Assembly (NCBI RefSeq): GCF_030823405.1
Contig: NZ_JAUSXC010000001.1
Coordinates: forward strand, 4,075,001 to 4,139,000
Direction of reading: 5' to 3'
From: Chryseobacterium ginsenosidimutans
GTDB lineage: Bacteria > Bacteroidota > Bacteroidia > Flavobacteriales > Weeksellaceae
DNA: 64,000 bases
Positions 28,939 to 37,971 of this stretch are shown here, piece by piece; within the stretch, counting starts at the first letter, position 1, and the number at the start of each line of letters is the position of its first letter. A program made the position numbers and the translations under genes. The notes below the pieces were generated by a model that was not told the origin of the DNA, did not search any database, and was given only the letters and a program-made list of their open reading frames with translations.

Positions 28939-29511
28939 TTATATTATATTGAAATTCAGTTTGTAACGAAGATTTCTTTTCTTGTCAATTTCGTAAGCAT
29001 TGCTCAGAATAATGAAAATATTTGCGAGCGATAAGCCAATCATTGTTATCAATACAAATGCAGAACCAAGTTTTAAGAGGGCTACAATCAGAAAAATAAT
29101 AGGTGAAATAATGGCTAAAAATATTTGAAGCGAAATGATTTGTTTTACAATCTGCGATCTCTCTTTTGTAAACAGCATAATCAATAAGGGCGGCAAAAAA
29201 TTAGCAATTGGAAACCACGCAAAAGGAATTGAAGACAGATTAATTATTTTGATCAAAGTAGAGTTAAAAACCTCAACTTTTTCTACCTTTAAAATTGGTT
29301 CTTCAACTACGATTTCATCTTTTAAAACATCAGCAATCAGTAAATCTTTTTCTGAAATTTCGAGACTTGAAGCCAAAGTTTTTAGCGTATATCCTTTAGG
29401 TTCGGTTCCTGCTTCAATCCGTTGAATGGTTCTTACAGAAATACCTGATTTCTCAGCCAGTTCTTCCTGAGTGAGATTTTTCTGTTCTCTGATTTTTTTT
29501 AGTTCCGACAT
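28939..29511 (-). CDS. XRE-type regulator with a membrane domain
   Basis: A 190-residue protein. The N-terminal XRE helix-turn-helix (about 5-58, LTQEELAEKSGISVRTIQRIE) is followed by a linker and a C-terminal domain with three to four membrane segments (about 95-180) of the DUF4870-like type. This makes it a membrane-tethered DNA-binding protein. Its signal and targets are unknown. It stands upstream of the serine hydrolase on the same strand, 86 bases away. Confidence 0.82.
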   Translation of the reverse strand: MSELKKIREQKNLTQEELAEKSGISVRTIQRIEAGTEPKGYTLKTLASSLEISEKDLLIADVLKDEIVVEEPILKVEKVEVFNSTLIKIINLSSIPFAWFPIANFLPPLLIMLFTKERSQIVKQIISLQIFLAIISPIIFLIVALLKLGSAFVLITMIGLSLANIFIILSNAYEIDKKRNLRYKLNFNII

Positions 29512-29611
29512 TTGAAAAATTTACAGAGGCAATTTACGGATTCAAACTGTTTATTTAAATAAAAAATTACCCGAAAAACAGGTAATTTAAATTTAAATAT
29601 ATGAGTCGGAA

Positions 29612-30046
29612 TTATTTAATACCCAACAATTCCACTTCAAAAACAAGTGTACTGTTTGGTCCGATTTCCTTACTGATCTCCTGATCTCCATAAGCCAAAT
29701 GCGGAGGAAGAATCAATCTCCATTTGCTTCCTACAGGCATCAACTGAAGAGCCTCTGTCCATCCTTTGATTACTTTATTTAAAGGAAATGATGCCGGTGT
29801 TCCTCTTTTCACAGAACTGTCGAAAACTTTTCCTGAAATTGTAGTTCCATGATAATGGCATTTTACGGTAGATTTTGGACCCGGCTTTTCACCGTCTCCT
29901 TCTGTAATGATTTCATACTGTAATCCGCTTGGCAACTGAACTACGCTTTCTCTTTTCCCATATTCCTCCATGTATTCTTTACCATCTTGCAGGTTTTTTT
30001 CTGCCAATTCTTTTTTACGCTTAAATAACATATCTGCTACTCCCAT
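29612..30046 (-). CDS. FKBP-type peptidyl-prolyl cis-trans isomerase
   Basis: A 144-residue cytoplasmic prolyl isomerase. A short helical N-terminus (to about 40) precedes the FKBP fold with VKCHYHGTTISGKVFDSS (about 73-90), FPLNKVIKGWTEAL and LPPHLAYGD. From the ATG at 30046 it has the typical start MGVADM. The longer frame with an upstream TTG would prepend 35 residues with no support. A -7 box TATCTTTG lies 15 bases upstream. Confidence 0.92.
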   Translation of the reverse strand: MGVADMLFKRKKELAEKNLQDGKEYMEEYGKRESVVQLPSGLQYEIITEGDGEKPGPKSTVKCHYHGTTISGKVFDSSVKRGTPASFPLNKVIKGWTEALQLMPVGSKWRLILPPHLAYGDQEISKEIGPNSTLVFEVELLGIK

Positions 30047-30060
30047 AATTAATTTTTTTA

Positions 30061-30068
30061 CAAAGATA
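30061..30068 (-). promoter_or_regulatory. -7 box of the FKBP gene
   Basis: The minus strand reads TATCTTTG, an exact TAnnTTTG match, ending 15 bases before the ATG. Confidence 0.5.
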
Positions 30069-30244
30069 ATTCTTCTTGCCCAAAAACAGTAAAAGGAGCT
30101 TGATAGTCTTATCAGATTAAAAAAAGTCATATTTATCATATATTCAAACATTTACTATATTGTATGAAATTAATTCAAAGAAGCTTAATATTATATTAAC
30201 ACAGTTCTCGCAACTTGGCGTTATAATTGGATTTTAAAAACTAA

Positions 30245-31243
30245 ATGCCAAGTCCACTAAAATATAACAAGAAATACGACAAGCTGACCGACGAAGAAAA
30301 AGAGCTTCTGGAAATCAACAAAAAAAGCATTGCCGATTTTGTAGAACAGTCAACTTCTATCAGTGATGTCAATTACGCCACGAGAAATGCTCATGCGAAA
30401 ACGTATGCCGTAGCAAAAGGTGAATTTATAATCGATAAGAACGTTCCCGAAGGGCTTCAACAGTTTTTTGATAAAGAAAAATATGATTTGATCATTCGTT
30501 TTTCAAATGCTCATTTGAAGATTAATAAAAGTAAAAAAGAAGTTCCTGCATACGGATTTTCTGTCAAAATAAAAGATGAAAACGGAGATCTGCTTGCGAA
30601 TTATCCTTTAGTTAATTTCCCGTTGTTTCCAATTAATTCTGTGAGTACTTTTTTAAAATTATTTACTTCTGTCAACCGTTTTTTTGTAAAAAAATGGAGC
30701 TCATTCTCTTTAATGATCCAAATTCTAAGAATTACTCCATCCATATTTACAGGTTCTTTTTTTAAGAATATCATAAAATTAATCAGTAAAAGAAATGATT
30801 TTATTTTATCTTTCGATTATCATTCCGTAGGAGCTTATCGATTGGGAGATAATATGATGAAAATTAAGCTGAAGCCTACATCCGTTGACAAACATTTTGG
30901 TAAAAAATTAACTGTGAAACATGCACTTGAAAATTATTTTAAAACTAATGATTTCACCGCAGATGTTCTGGTTCAAATTTGTTATAATCTGAAAGATCAG
31001 CCTATCAACCGACTTAATGTAGAATGGAAAAATTCGCCCTACATAAAAATTGGTGAAGTAAAAATTGGAAAAGAGGCTATTTTAAATCCTACTTTATGTG
31101 ACAATGAAATGTTGTCATTTAATCCCTTTGAGAGTAAACTGTTTTTTCAGCCCGTAGGAAAGATCCAGAAACTTCGTGATGAAGCATATAAAGTTTCTTT
31201 GCAAACGAGACTTAAGATTAACAAACTTTTAAAGTACAAATAA
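30245..31243 (+). CDS. Catalase-superfamily heme-binding-like protein
   Basis: A 332-residue protein resembling the short catalase-related family. It shows RFSNAH (about 79-84), AYGFSVKIKDENG (catalase RGxAxK region), the NFPLFPINS segment and a C-terminal SFNPFESKLFFQPVGKIQKLRDEAYK (split here for length) that matches the proximal heme side. The distal histidine and proximal tyrosine cannot be assigned with confidence, so peroxidase activity is uncertain. No signal peptide. A hairpin follows at about 31277. Confidence 0.7.
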   Translation: MPSPLKYNKKYDKLTDEEKELLEINKKSIADFVEQSTSISDVNYATRNAHAKTYAVAKGEFIIDKNVPEGLQQFFDKEKYDLIIRFSNAHLKINKSKKEVPAYGFSVKIKDENGDLLANYPLVNFPLFPINSVSTFLKLFTSVNRFFVKKWSSFSLMIQILRITPSIFTGSFFKNIIKLISKRNDFILSFDYHSVGAYRLGDNMMKIKLKPTSVDKHFGKKLTVKHALENYFKTNDFTADVLVQICYNLKDQPINRLNVEWKNSPYIKIGEVKIGKEAILNPTLCDNEMLSFNPFESKLFFQPVGKIQKLRDEAYKVSLQTRLKINKLLKYK

Positions 31244-31276
31244 TTATAATTTCTGAGATTTGATTTTGAAACAAAA

Positions 31277-31304
31277 AAAGGCTCTACAATTTGTAAAGCC
31301 TTTC
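31277..31304. terminator. Hairpin between convergent genes
   Basis: An AAAGGCT...AGCCTTT stem with inner TACAA/TTTGTA pairing sits between the catalase-like gene and terC; it can serve both. Confidence 0.6.
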
Positions 31305-31326
31305 TATTTTTTAATGATAATTGAGA

Positions 31327-32370
31327 TTATTCTTCAATTTTATCTTTCTCTTCTTCCTTTTTATCAGGAAAAATAATGGATAAAAGTACTGAAATTACCA
31401 ATACTCCACCCACGATTCCTAATGAAAGCGGTGATGATATATGAATCCATGGTGCGATTAACATTTTCACTCCAATGAAAGATAAAATAATTGCCAATCC
31501 GTAAGGTAATTTGCTGAACATATGAATAAAATTCGCCAGTAGGAAATATAAAGACCTGAGACCCAAAATGGCAAAAATATTCGATGTATAAAGGATAAAC
31601 GGATCATCTGAAATCGCAAAAATCGCAGGAATAGAATCCACCGCGAAAAGTACGTCCGTAAATTCAATTACAGCTACAACTACCAAAAGTGGTGTCGCCA
31701 TTTTGATGCCGTTCTGAATCGTGAAGAATTTGTCTCCAACGTAATTATCAGAAACTTTCCAGAATCTTTTGATTAATCTTGCACCTGCTGTATTGCTGTA
31801 GTCTTCATCATCATCATCGTCACCATCTCCCCAAGATTTAATCCCTGCATAAACGAGAAACAGACCGAAAAGAACCATTACAATATTAATCTGAACAGCT
31901 TTTCCAAAAACATTCATTTCAGGTAAGTAGGTTAAATTAATCAATCCAACTCCTGCAAAAATGAAAATTGCCCTGAAAATTAATGCTCCGATAATTCCCC
32001 AGAAAAGAACTTTATGGTGAAGATATTTCGGAACTTTAAAGAAGCCGAAAACCAGAATAAATACAAACAAATTATCTACCGACAATGCTTTTTCAACCCA
32101 ATATGCCGCTTGATACTGTGTGAATTTTTCAACTGCAAGAGCATGGCTTTCGGGTGTTCCGTCTGTATTGAAAACCCAATATACAACTCCGGAAAACACC
32201 ATTGAAAGTGAGATCCAGACAATTGACCAGATTGTAGCTTCCTTGGAAGAAACTTCATGGCTTTTTTTATTGAAAACTCCTAAATCCAGAAGCAACATGA
32301 TAACCACCGTTATGGCAAATCCCCAAACCAAGCCGGGATGAAGATCTATAATACTTTGATGTTTGTCCAC
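31327..32370 (-). CDS. TerC family integral membrane protein
   Basis: A 347-residue inner-membrane protein with about nine hydrophobic segments. The TerC hallmark ALSVDNLFVFILVF (about 92-105, acidic residue within a membrane helix) and EFTDVLFAVDSIPAIFAIS (about 231-249) are present. An acidic loop DGDDDDDED lies at about 182. TerC/Alx proteins are implicated in metal (Mn2+) efflux and tellurite resistance. It is the last gene of the Ter operon, 86 bases after TerD. The start codon is GTG. Confidence 0.93.
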   Translation of the reverse strand: MDKHQSIIDLHPGLVWGFAITVVIMLLLDLGVFNKKSHEVSSKEATIWSIVWISLSMVFSGVVYWVFNTDGTPESHALAVEKFTQYQAAYWVEKALSVDNLFVFILVFGFFKVPKYLHHKVLFWGIIGALIFRAIFIFAGVGLINLTYLPEMNVFGKAVQINIVMVLFGLFLVYAGIKSWGDGDDDDDEDYSNTAGARLIKRFWKVSDNYVGDKFFTIQNGIKMATPLLVVVAVIEFTDVLFAVDSIPAIFAISDDPFILYTSNIFAILGLRSLYFLLANFIHMFSKLPYGLAIILSFIGVKMLIAPWIHISSPLSLGIVGGVLVISVLLSIIFPDKKEEEKDKIEE

Positions 32371-32456
32371 TTTTTATGTGTTTATTATACGATAAAAGCA
32401 ATAGCTGCACAGAGTACAATTATTGCTAATTTATTATTTTATTGATTTATAATTTC

Positions 32457-33068
32457 TTATAAATATTTTTGCTTTACAGTTTCGATTGTTTCCTGTAATT
32501 TTTTGTCAGCTGTAGGATCTCCGATCGCGTTGAATTTCCATTCTCCGTTTCTTTTGTAGAAAACTCCCATTACCATCGCAACATGACCTTTGAAAGAAGC
32601 ATCGTTTGCGATATCATATTTAGCAAAAACTTCTCTTACATTCGTTGGAGTTCCTTCATAAATTCTGATTGATGCAAAAGGAATTGTTCCGAAATCCTGA
32701 CCTTTATAACTGTTCAAAACCAATGCAACGTGTTCTACATTCGAGTCCAGGTTACTAAAATCTATGGTAATTACTTCATTATCAAGTCCGTCATCTCCAT
32801 TTACGTCACCTGTTAAATCATCTCCACTGTGTTTTACAGCACCGTTTTTTGATTTTAAATTACCGAAGTAGATTATTTCAGTTGCGTTTTTGTTTGTATC
32901 ATATAAAATACAGCTTCCGTCCAAGTCTACTGCTTCTCTTGTAACTCCACCGAAAAAACCTTTTTTCTCAATTGCTCCCCAGTTTATTCCTACACAAGCC
33001 TGCGTAAGAGTCGTTCCGTTTTCCTTCGTAAGGTTAATTCTTTGACCTTTTTGTAAGTTAATAGCCAT
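32457..33068 (-). CDS. TerD family calcium-binding stress protein
   Basis: A 203-residue cytosolic TerD-domain protein beginning MAINLQKGQRINL. Acidic calcium-site motifs DLDGS (about 49-53) and GDVNGDDGLDNE (about 86-97) are visible, then VEHVALVLNSYKGQDF. It is more divergent than the second TerD (35267-35821): an inserted loop replaces the usual LGWD near residue 30. It belongs to the Ter operon. TerD proteins take part in tellurite, phage and envelope-stress responses, but the mechanism is unsettled. Confidence 0.92.
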   Translation of the reverse strand: MAINLQKGQRINLTKENGTTLTQACVGINWGAIEKKGFFGGVTREAVDLDGSCILYDTNKNATEIIYFGNLKSKNGAVKHSGDDLTGDVNGDDGLDNEVITIDFSNLDSNVEHVALVLNSYKGQDFGTIPFASIRIYEGTPTNVREVFAKYDIANDASFKGHVAMVMGVFYKRNGEWKFNAIGDPTADKKLQETIETVKQKYL

Positions 33069-33124
33069 CTTTTTCTGTTTAATATTATTATTTTGCTAAC
33101 AAAATGCAAATTTGCTTTTGTCTT

Positions 33125-34075
33125 TTAGTTGTTATTTAAATTTAAATTCAGCATCGCACGAAGAATATTCGTTTCTTCATTGATATCAAACATTTTGCTC
33201 ATGACATCCGTATTTTCAAGATTTTTGATATAATCTTTTAATACTGAAATTACTTGATCCGGCAGTATTTTCTTTCTTTCATTCATCGTTTCTTCCAGCT
33301 GTTCATTTTTTCGTTTTAATTGCTGAACAATTATCCCCTGATTCGATTCGTTAGGCATTGTATCTAATTTTTCCAGTTTTTTCGGATTAATTAAATACAT
33401 TTTTCGGCCTTCGATATCAAAAATAAACTGATCATCTGTCTGAAAAATCTTGAATAATTCGTATTCGTTTCCGGCGATAACGTATCCACAGACAAAACGA
33501 ACTTTAAAATTCTGAATATTAAGCCTTCCCAACAACTTCCTTTCTATCTGATAATCCTGATATTGATAAGCGGGAAATGAACCCGATTTTAGCAATTCTT
33601 CATCAACATTGGTTCTGTAAAACTCTGCTGCATATTTTTTATAGAAATACAAAACATTATCCCAATTCACCCGGAACTTTTCTTCCGTAAGATCATTGTA
33701 CAGATTTTTCAATTGATTTGAAAAAATGCCGCTGTACATCTTTCGTTCAGTTTCAAAACCATCTACCCGCTTTTCTTCAAAACCCGAAATATACTTGCTA
33801 TTGATATCTATTTCATTAATAACAGCCAACATATCATTTTCCTTTTGCCTTTTAATCTTAGTTAAAAGCTCAATGAGACTGTCGGTATACTGAAGATGAA
33901 AAAGTTCGAGTTTACTGTAATCCAATCCTTTATTTTCCTGAAAAAGATTATGAATAATATCCGTCTTAATGTAGATCGAAATTATATCAACATTTTCAAA
34001 AAAATTTGCCAGAAGTTTAAGTTTCGTTAATCTTCTTTTGCTTTGGGACATTATGTTTACAGCATCATCATTCAC
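33125..34075 (-). CDS. Ter-operon protein of unknown function, 316 aa
   Basis: A largely helical cytosolic protein with a coiled-coil segment at about 245-275. I do not recognise a catalytic motif. The GTG at 34075 lies 15 bases after the TelA stop and is preceded by AGGA; an in-frame ATG at 34051 is the alternative. Its place between telA and terD implies a role in the Ter complex, possibly as a scaffold or sensor. Its family could be established by profile search. Confidence 0.7.
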   Translation of the reverse strand: MNDDAVNIMSQSKRRLTKLKLLANFFENVDIISIYIKTDIIHNLFQENKGLDYSKLELFHLQYTDSLIELLTKIKRQKENDMLAVINEIDINSKYISGFEEKRVDGFETERKMYSGIFSNQLKNLYNDLTEEKFRVNWDNVLYFYKKYAAEFYRTNVDEELLKSGSFPAYQYQDYQIERKLLGRLNIQNFKVRFVCGYVIAGNEYELFKIFQTDDQFIFDIEGRKMYLINPKKLEKLDTMPNESNQGIIVQQLKRKNEQLEETMNERKKILPDQVISVLKDYIKNLENTDVMSKMFDINEETNILRAMLNLNLNNN

Positions 34076-34090
34076 CTTTTTATCCTGTTA

Positions 34091-35260
34091 TTAGCCTCTT
34101 ACGTTTGCTTTTAATTCGTGTTCCAAAGTCATCAAATCCTGATCCAGTTTTCTTCTTCCTTCTGCACCCTGCTTCTGGATCTGTTTCACCTCGTTTAATG
34201 TACTTATCAACTTAGAAGTCGTTTCTCTCAATACATCAACTGAAACGATAGTCTGCTCGTTTGCTCTTGCCACATTAACAGAATTCTGCCCCAAACGTTC
34301 TGCATTTTTTCTTAAAATTTCTTCCGTTGTAGAAGAAACTTTCTGCTGAATTTCAATACTTTGCTGTTGTCTGTACATCGCAACCGCCAGTGAAAGCTGG
34401 TTTTTCCAAAGTGGCAACGTTGTTGTCAGAATGGTTTGTGCTTTTTCAGCGATGGAAACGTTATTATTCTGAACCAGCCTGATCTGCGGAAGAGACTGCA
34501 TCATAATTAAACGAACCACTTTAAGATCCGCTAACCTTCTGTCTAATCTTGAGATAAAATCTCTTTTATCAGCAATCTGATAATCCTGAAAATTCTGTGG
34601 AGCAGCTTCCATTTCAGCCAATTCTATTCCTGCTTTCTCCATTCTCAGATTTCCGACAATAACTAATTCTTCAATTTGTTTGATTGCGTTTACGTTGCTT
34701 TCAAAAATCGTCTGCAAAACAGCATTATCTTTCGTAGAAGTAATGATTCCTGCATTTACTTTATAAGCGATCTGATCGATATTATTAACGATCTTATCAT
34801 ATTTTGCAAATAAATTCTCGATCTGCGTCATTACCCCTTTCATAAAAGGTAATTTGCTTAAAAAACTTTTGAATTTATTTTGATTTAATTCTTCAACATC
34901 TACATAATTAAGCTCGACTAATAAATTATTAATCAATTCTCCTACTTCACCAGAATTCGATCTTCTTACATTTCCGAGGAAACTGTCACTCTGATTAGAT
35001 AACGTTCTCTGAAGATCTGCTCCAAAGTTAACGATAGAGCCAGGATTCGTTTCATCGATAGAGTCTGCAAGAACTTCATATTTTTTGCGTTCCTCTACCT
35101 GTAACTGACTAAGATTTACATTTCCTTCTCTGTCAACAAGAACTGCCGGAGCTGCATTTTGTGCAGGCTGACTCGGTGCAACCATTGGAGTGGGTTCGAA
35201 TGTTTTTAAAGGCTCAATAGATCCAAGTGGATCAATCGGTTGATTTTCTTGATTATCCAT
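34091..35260 (-). CDS. telA: Toxic anion resistance protein (TelA/KlaA family)
   Basis: A 389-residue soluble, helix-rich protein. After a proline-rich start, the TelA domain (about 60-385) shows GNVRRSNSGEVGELINNLL, QIENLFAKYDKIVNNIDQ and LTTTLPLWKNQLSLAVAMYRQ-type heptads characteristic of the family. It often accompanies TerD genes. It starts six bases after the upstream terD stop, so it is translated from the same operon message. Biochemical function is not established. Confidence 0.9.
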   Translation of the reverse strand: MDNQENQPIDPLGSIEPLKTFEPTPMVAPSQPAQNAAPAVLVDREGNVNLSQLQVEERKKYEVLADSIDETNPGSIVNFGADLQRTLSNQSDSFLGNVRRSNSGEVGELINNLLVELNYVDVEELNQNKFKSFLSKLPFMKGVMTQIENLFAKYDKIVNNIDQIAYKVNAGIITSTKDNAVLQTIFESNVNAIKQIEELVIVGNLRMEKAGIELAEMEAAPQNFQDYQIADKRDFISRLDRRLADLKVVRLIMMQSLPQIRLVQNNNVSIAEKAQTILTTTLPLWKNQLSLAVAMYRQQQSIEIQQKVSSTTEEILRKNAERLGQNSVNVARANEQTIVSVDVLRETTSKLISTLNEVKQIQKQGAEGRRKLDQDLMTLEHELKANVRG

Positions 35261-35266
35261 GGTAAA

Positions 35267-35821
35267 TTATTGATAAATTGATACAAATTTTTCAAGACCT
35301 TCTCTTTGTCCGCTTCCTACAGCTTCAAATTTCCATTCTCCATTTCTGTTGTAGATTCTTCCGAATTCCACTGCTGTTTCGATAGAGAAATCTTCATCTA
35401 GTTCGTATTTTAAAATTTCTTCATTCGTATCTGTATTGAAAATTCTGATGAAAGAATTTCTCACCTGTCCGAAGTTTTGTCTTCTTGCATCAGCATCGTG
35501 AATCGTTACAACTACAGTGATTTCTTTTACAGCATCATCAATTTTGGTTAAATCGATTTTAATCTGCTCATCATCTCCTGCTCCGTCGCCTGTCAGGTTA
35601 TCACCAGAGTGAATCACTGCTTTATCAGGGGACTCCAGGTTATTGTAAAAAATAAAGTGATTATCAGAAATTAACTTTTTATTTTCGCCCAATAAAAATA
35701 AAGATGCATCCAAATCAAAGCCTGTTCCTGTAGATGTATTGTTGGTATCCCATCCTAAACCTACGGTGAATTTAGGTGCGTTTATATTTTCTCTCTGTCC
35801 TTTCTGTAAGTTAATAGCCAT
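35267..35821 (-). CDS. terD: TerD family protein (second copy)
   Basis: A canonical 184-residue TerD. It has GLGWD (about 22-26), GFDLDASLFLL (about 34-44), HSGDNLTGDGAGDDEQI (calcium site, about 76-92) and the GQVRNSFIRIF ending of the core. It overlaps the preceding phosphoribosyltransferase gene by 11 bases and is followed after six bases by telA. Together these imply stoichiometric production of a Ter complex. Confidence 0.95.
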   Translation of the reverse strand: MAINLQKGQRENINAPKFTVGLGWDTNNTSTGTGFDLDASLFLLGENKKLISDNHFIFYNNLESPDKAVIHSGDNLTGDGAGDDEQIKIDLTKIDDAVKEITVVVTIHDADARRQNFGQVRNSFIRIFNTDTNEEILKYELDEDFSIETAVEFGRIYNRNGEWKFEAVGSGQREGLEKFVSIYQ

Positions 35822-36635
35822 AATATAATTCGGTTTGCGTTAAAGTGTTTATATTGTTTTCGTATTCTTTTATTAAATGATAATTGTTGCTGATTGCCAG
35901 TTCCAACAGATTATCCATATGTTCCTTTGTTACTTTAGACGTAAGATACTCAAAATTACTTGAATCTAAGCCTAAAATATATTTCACGATCCTTGTATTA
36001 AACTCAAAATTTGGCTTTATCATTACTTCTGCAATATGTTCTACATTTTTCACGGCATAGTAATTAAAATAATTTTCAATTTTAGGGTCAAGACCAAAAT
36101 TCATCAGTTCAGCATAATACATGAATAAAAAATCTGCTTCTACATTGTATTCATTCAAAATTTTATTCACCGTAAACTCATGACTTCCTGTGATTTTGAT
36201 ATCGTCTATAAAAATACAAAGTTTTCCTCTAAGAAAATCCTTATCCAGATAATAAGTATCATTGGCAATTAAATTTTTACGATCCTCAAAACTTAGATTT
36301 CCATAATCAGTCGTATAAGTATGGTTTCTGTTAATTTTCGATAAAATACTTGATTTCTTTCCTTTCTGAAACAAATAAAAATCCAATTGTTTCTTAAAAT
36401 AAAAACATAGAAAATTAGACGCTGTCGGAATTGCCATGTACGGACTTGGCAGCACAACAATTTCTTTATCTGTATTCAAAATTTCTTCGTGTACGGAAAT
36501 AAATCCTTCAAATAATTCTCTTGCAAATTTTTCTGCATACGACTTATCGCCATACTTAAAATAGCTGTATTCGGCAGGCGAAAAAGTAAATTCATCTGCT
36601 GAATGAATGTGGTGTAAGCTGTACCTTTTGTTCAT
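35811..36635 (-). CDS. Phosphoribosyltransferase-like protein of the Ter operon
   Basis: A 274-residue cytosolic protein. A type I PRTase PRPP-binding loop is seen as CIFIDDIKITGSHE (about 140-153). PLP-like and other PRTase elements lie around VLPSPYMAIPTASNF (about 62-76). The last 80 residues are a separate helical extension. PRTase genes of this type were noted by comparative genomics as part of Ter-dependent systems, where they are proposed to make or salvage a nucleotide-like molecule. The exact substrate is unknown. Confidence 0.78.
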   Translation of the reverse strand: MNKRYSLHHIHSADEFTFSPAEYSYFKYGDKSYAEKFARELFEGFISVHEEILNTDKEIVVLPSPYMAIPTASNFLCFYFKKQLDFYLFQKGKKSSILSKINRNHTYTTDYGNLSFEDRKNLIANDTYYLDKDFLRGKLCIFIDDIKITGSHEFTVNKILNEYNVEADFLFMYYAELMNFGLDPKIENYFNYYAVKNVEHIAEVMIKPNFEFNTRIVKYILGLDSSNFEYLTSKVTKEHMDNLLELAISNNYHLIKEYENNINTLTQTELYYGY

Positions 36636-36637
36636 AA

Positions 36638-37312
36638 TTATATTTTGTATTGGAGTAAGTGTGCGTTGAAACCAAAATCTATTGCGCCCTTATAATCAGC
36701 TATCGGATTGTCACCGATATGTAAAATCTGCTTTAAATCTAAATCCTGATTTTTTATTAAATTTTTCACCTCCTGAAATATCTCAGGATTCGGTTTTGAA
36801 CAATTAATTTCATCAGAATAAATATGGAAATCGATGTACTGATCAAGGTTTTCATTAATCAGGAACTTTCTCATTGTTTTTCCTTTAATAAAACCTGTAT
36901 TGCTCAAAATATTTATCGTTTTACCATAATTTTTAATTTCATCAAAAAACTGATGCAAATTCCCGAAAATGACAACAGGCTTATATTCTAAAAATAAGTC
37001 TTCGCTTTTTTGGTAAAACTCGTTTAACTTTTCTTTATTTATTTGTTTAATATCAACATCCAGAGCATTTAAGATCAGTAAATAAATCTCAAAAGTGTCT
37101 ACATTTCCACCAATAACTTCATTGATAGAATTACAAAGATCATCGTAATATTTTACGACTTTCGCAACTTCATTGATAGGCTTATTTACATCAAAAAATG
37201 AGGAAAAGAGCTCCTCTCTTTTTGCTTTAAATTCAGGGTGAGATTTTATTAAAGTGAGCCATAAATCAAAAGAAAAATGACTATGGTTATGAATGTCGAT
37301 ATCTGTTTTCAA
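36638..37312 (-). CDS. HAD family hydrolase of the Ter operon
   Basis: A 224-residue HAD-superfamily enzyme and the first gene of the Ter operon. Motif I reads FDLWLT (about 15-20): the nucleophile aspartate is present but the usual second aspartate is tryptophan. Motif II is ILSNTGF, motif III lysine is in CSKPNPEIF, and motif IV is HIGDNPIADYKGA. Loss of the second motif I aspartate argues against a standard phosphatase. The only fitting start is TTG at 37312, because an in-frame stop lies just upstream. Confidence 0.82.
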   Translation of the reverse strand: MKTDIDIHNHSHFSFDLWLTLIKSHPEFKAKREELFSSFFDVNKPINEVAKVVKYYDDLCNSINEVIGGNVDTFEIYLLILNALDVDIKQINKEKLNEFYQKSEDLFLEYKPVVIFGNLHQFFDEIKNYGKTINILSNTGFIKGKTMRKFLINENLDQYIDFHIYSDEINCSKPNPEIFQEVKNLIKNQDLDLKQILHIGDNPIADYKGAIDFGFNAHLLQYKI

Positions 37313-37533
37313 AACGGTTACAAGTTAAAATTTTTTATTCGTTCTTTCTTGAAAAAGACTTATTTTTTATAATCAGTTGTGTTCGGATTAGTCTATTCTT
37401 CCCAAAGATAGAATTTTTAAATTAATGTATAAATGTAGTTATATGTTTTAAGATATTTTTATGATTTTTTCTCATTTGAAATTTATAACAAATTTTGAGA
37501 TTGCATATTTCAGAAAAATATTCGTAAAAATTT

Positions 37534-37562
37534 TTGTCAATTAAATATTTTTTATAATTTCG
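37534..37562 (+). promoter_or_regulatory. Promoter of the EF-G leader transcript
   Basis: TTG at 37534-37536, an 18-base spacer and TAATTTCG at 37555-37562 (seven of eight positions of TAnnTTTG). Transcription would begin near 37569, about 14 bases before the leader ATG. Confidence 0.6.
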
Positions 37563-37582
37563 CAACCGATTAACAATCAACA

Positions 37583-37669
37583 ATGTCAACAAAAATGATA
37601 AATATAACAACTTTAAACAATCCTATCAGAGCTGTGTACTTTGGTAGCACTGAATATTTATCTGAATAA
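37583..37669 (+). CDS. 28-codon leader peptide of the EF-G paralogue
   Basis: A short ATG-to-TAA frame of 28 sense codons directly after a promoter. The middle (residues 4-13) is rich in Ile, Asn and Thr codons; the end reads VYFGSTEYLSE. The last codons (bases 37659-37668) are an exact ten-base complement of the loop and 3' arm of the downstream terminator (37711-37720). This is the classic layout of a ribosome-sensing attenuator, so the peptide probably serves only to position ribosomes. A free functional peptide is the alternative. Confidence 0.65.
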   Translation: MSTKMINITTLNNPIRAVYFGSTEYLSE

Positions 37670-37730
37670 CGATCGACCTTATAAAAACAAAAATATAACG
37701 AAGGCCTATCTATTCAGATAGGTCTTTTTT
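37659..37730 (+). promoter_or_regulatory. Transcription attenuator (antiterminator and terminator)
   Basis: The terminator stem is 37703-37711 with 37716-37724 (nine pairs including one G-U, loop ATTC), followed by six T. Alternatively TATCTGAATA at 37659-37668 pairs perfectly with TATTCAGATA at 37711-37720, which would break the terminator. A ribosome completing the leader would mask 37659-37668 and favour termination. A ribosome stalled earlier would favour read-through towards the EF-G gene. Confidence 0.7.
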
Positions 37731-37773
37731 GCTACCCAATTTCCAGCTTTCGAAAATTCAAGTTGGTTGTCTA

Positions 37774-37932
37774 TTTTTTTTAACGCAAAGAAAAATTTTC
37801 TTATTCAATAAGAAAGTAAAAGGTTTTTAATCAATAAAATTGATTTCAAGAAACATGCTTTATAAGCGACCTTGTCGCAACTCTTTACTCCCTTAAATAA
37901 AACAGTTTTTAAAAGAAACTTTGCGTTAAAAA
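37774..37932. repeat. MITE-like element with terminal inverted repeats
   Basis: The ends TTTTTAACGCAAAG and CTTTGCGTTAAAAA are inverted repeats about 159 bases apart, with no open frame between them. A small hairpin (GCGAC CTT GTCGC) lies inside. The TTAACGCAAAG motif recurs at 50083 and 59450. The element fills most of the 302-base gap between the attenuator and the EF-G start. Confidence 0.5.
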
Positions 37933-37971
37933 TAATAGCAACCTAAAAATCAACAATTTAAATTTAACAAA

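Noticed and set aside
37422..37610. 62-codon minus-strand frame opposite the EF-G leader
   Set aside because: Antisense to the promoter and leader; composition looks like chance in AT-rich DNA.
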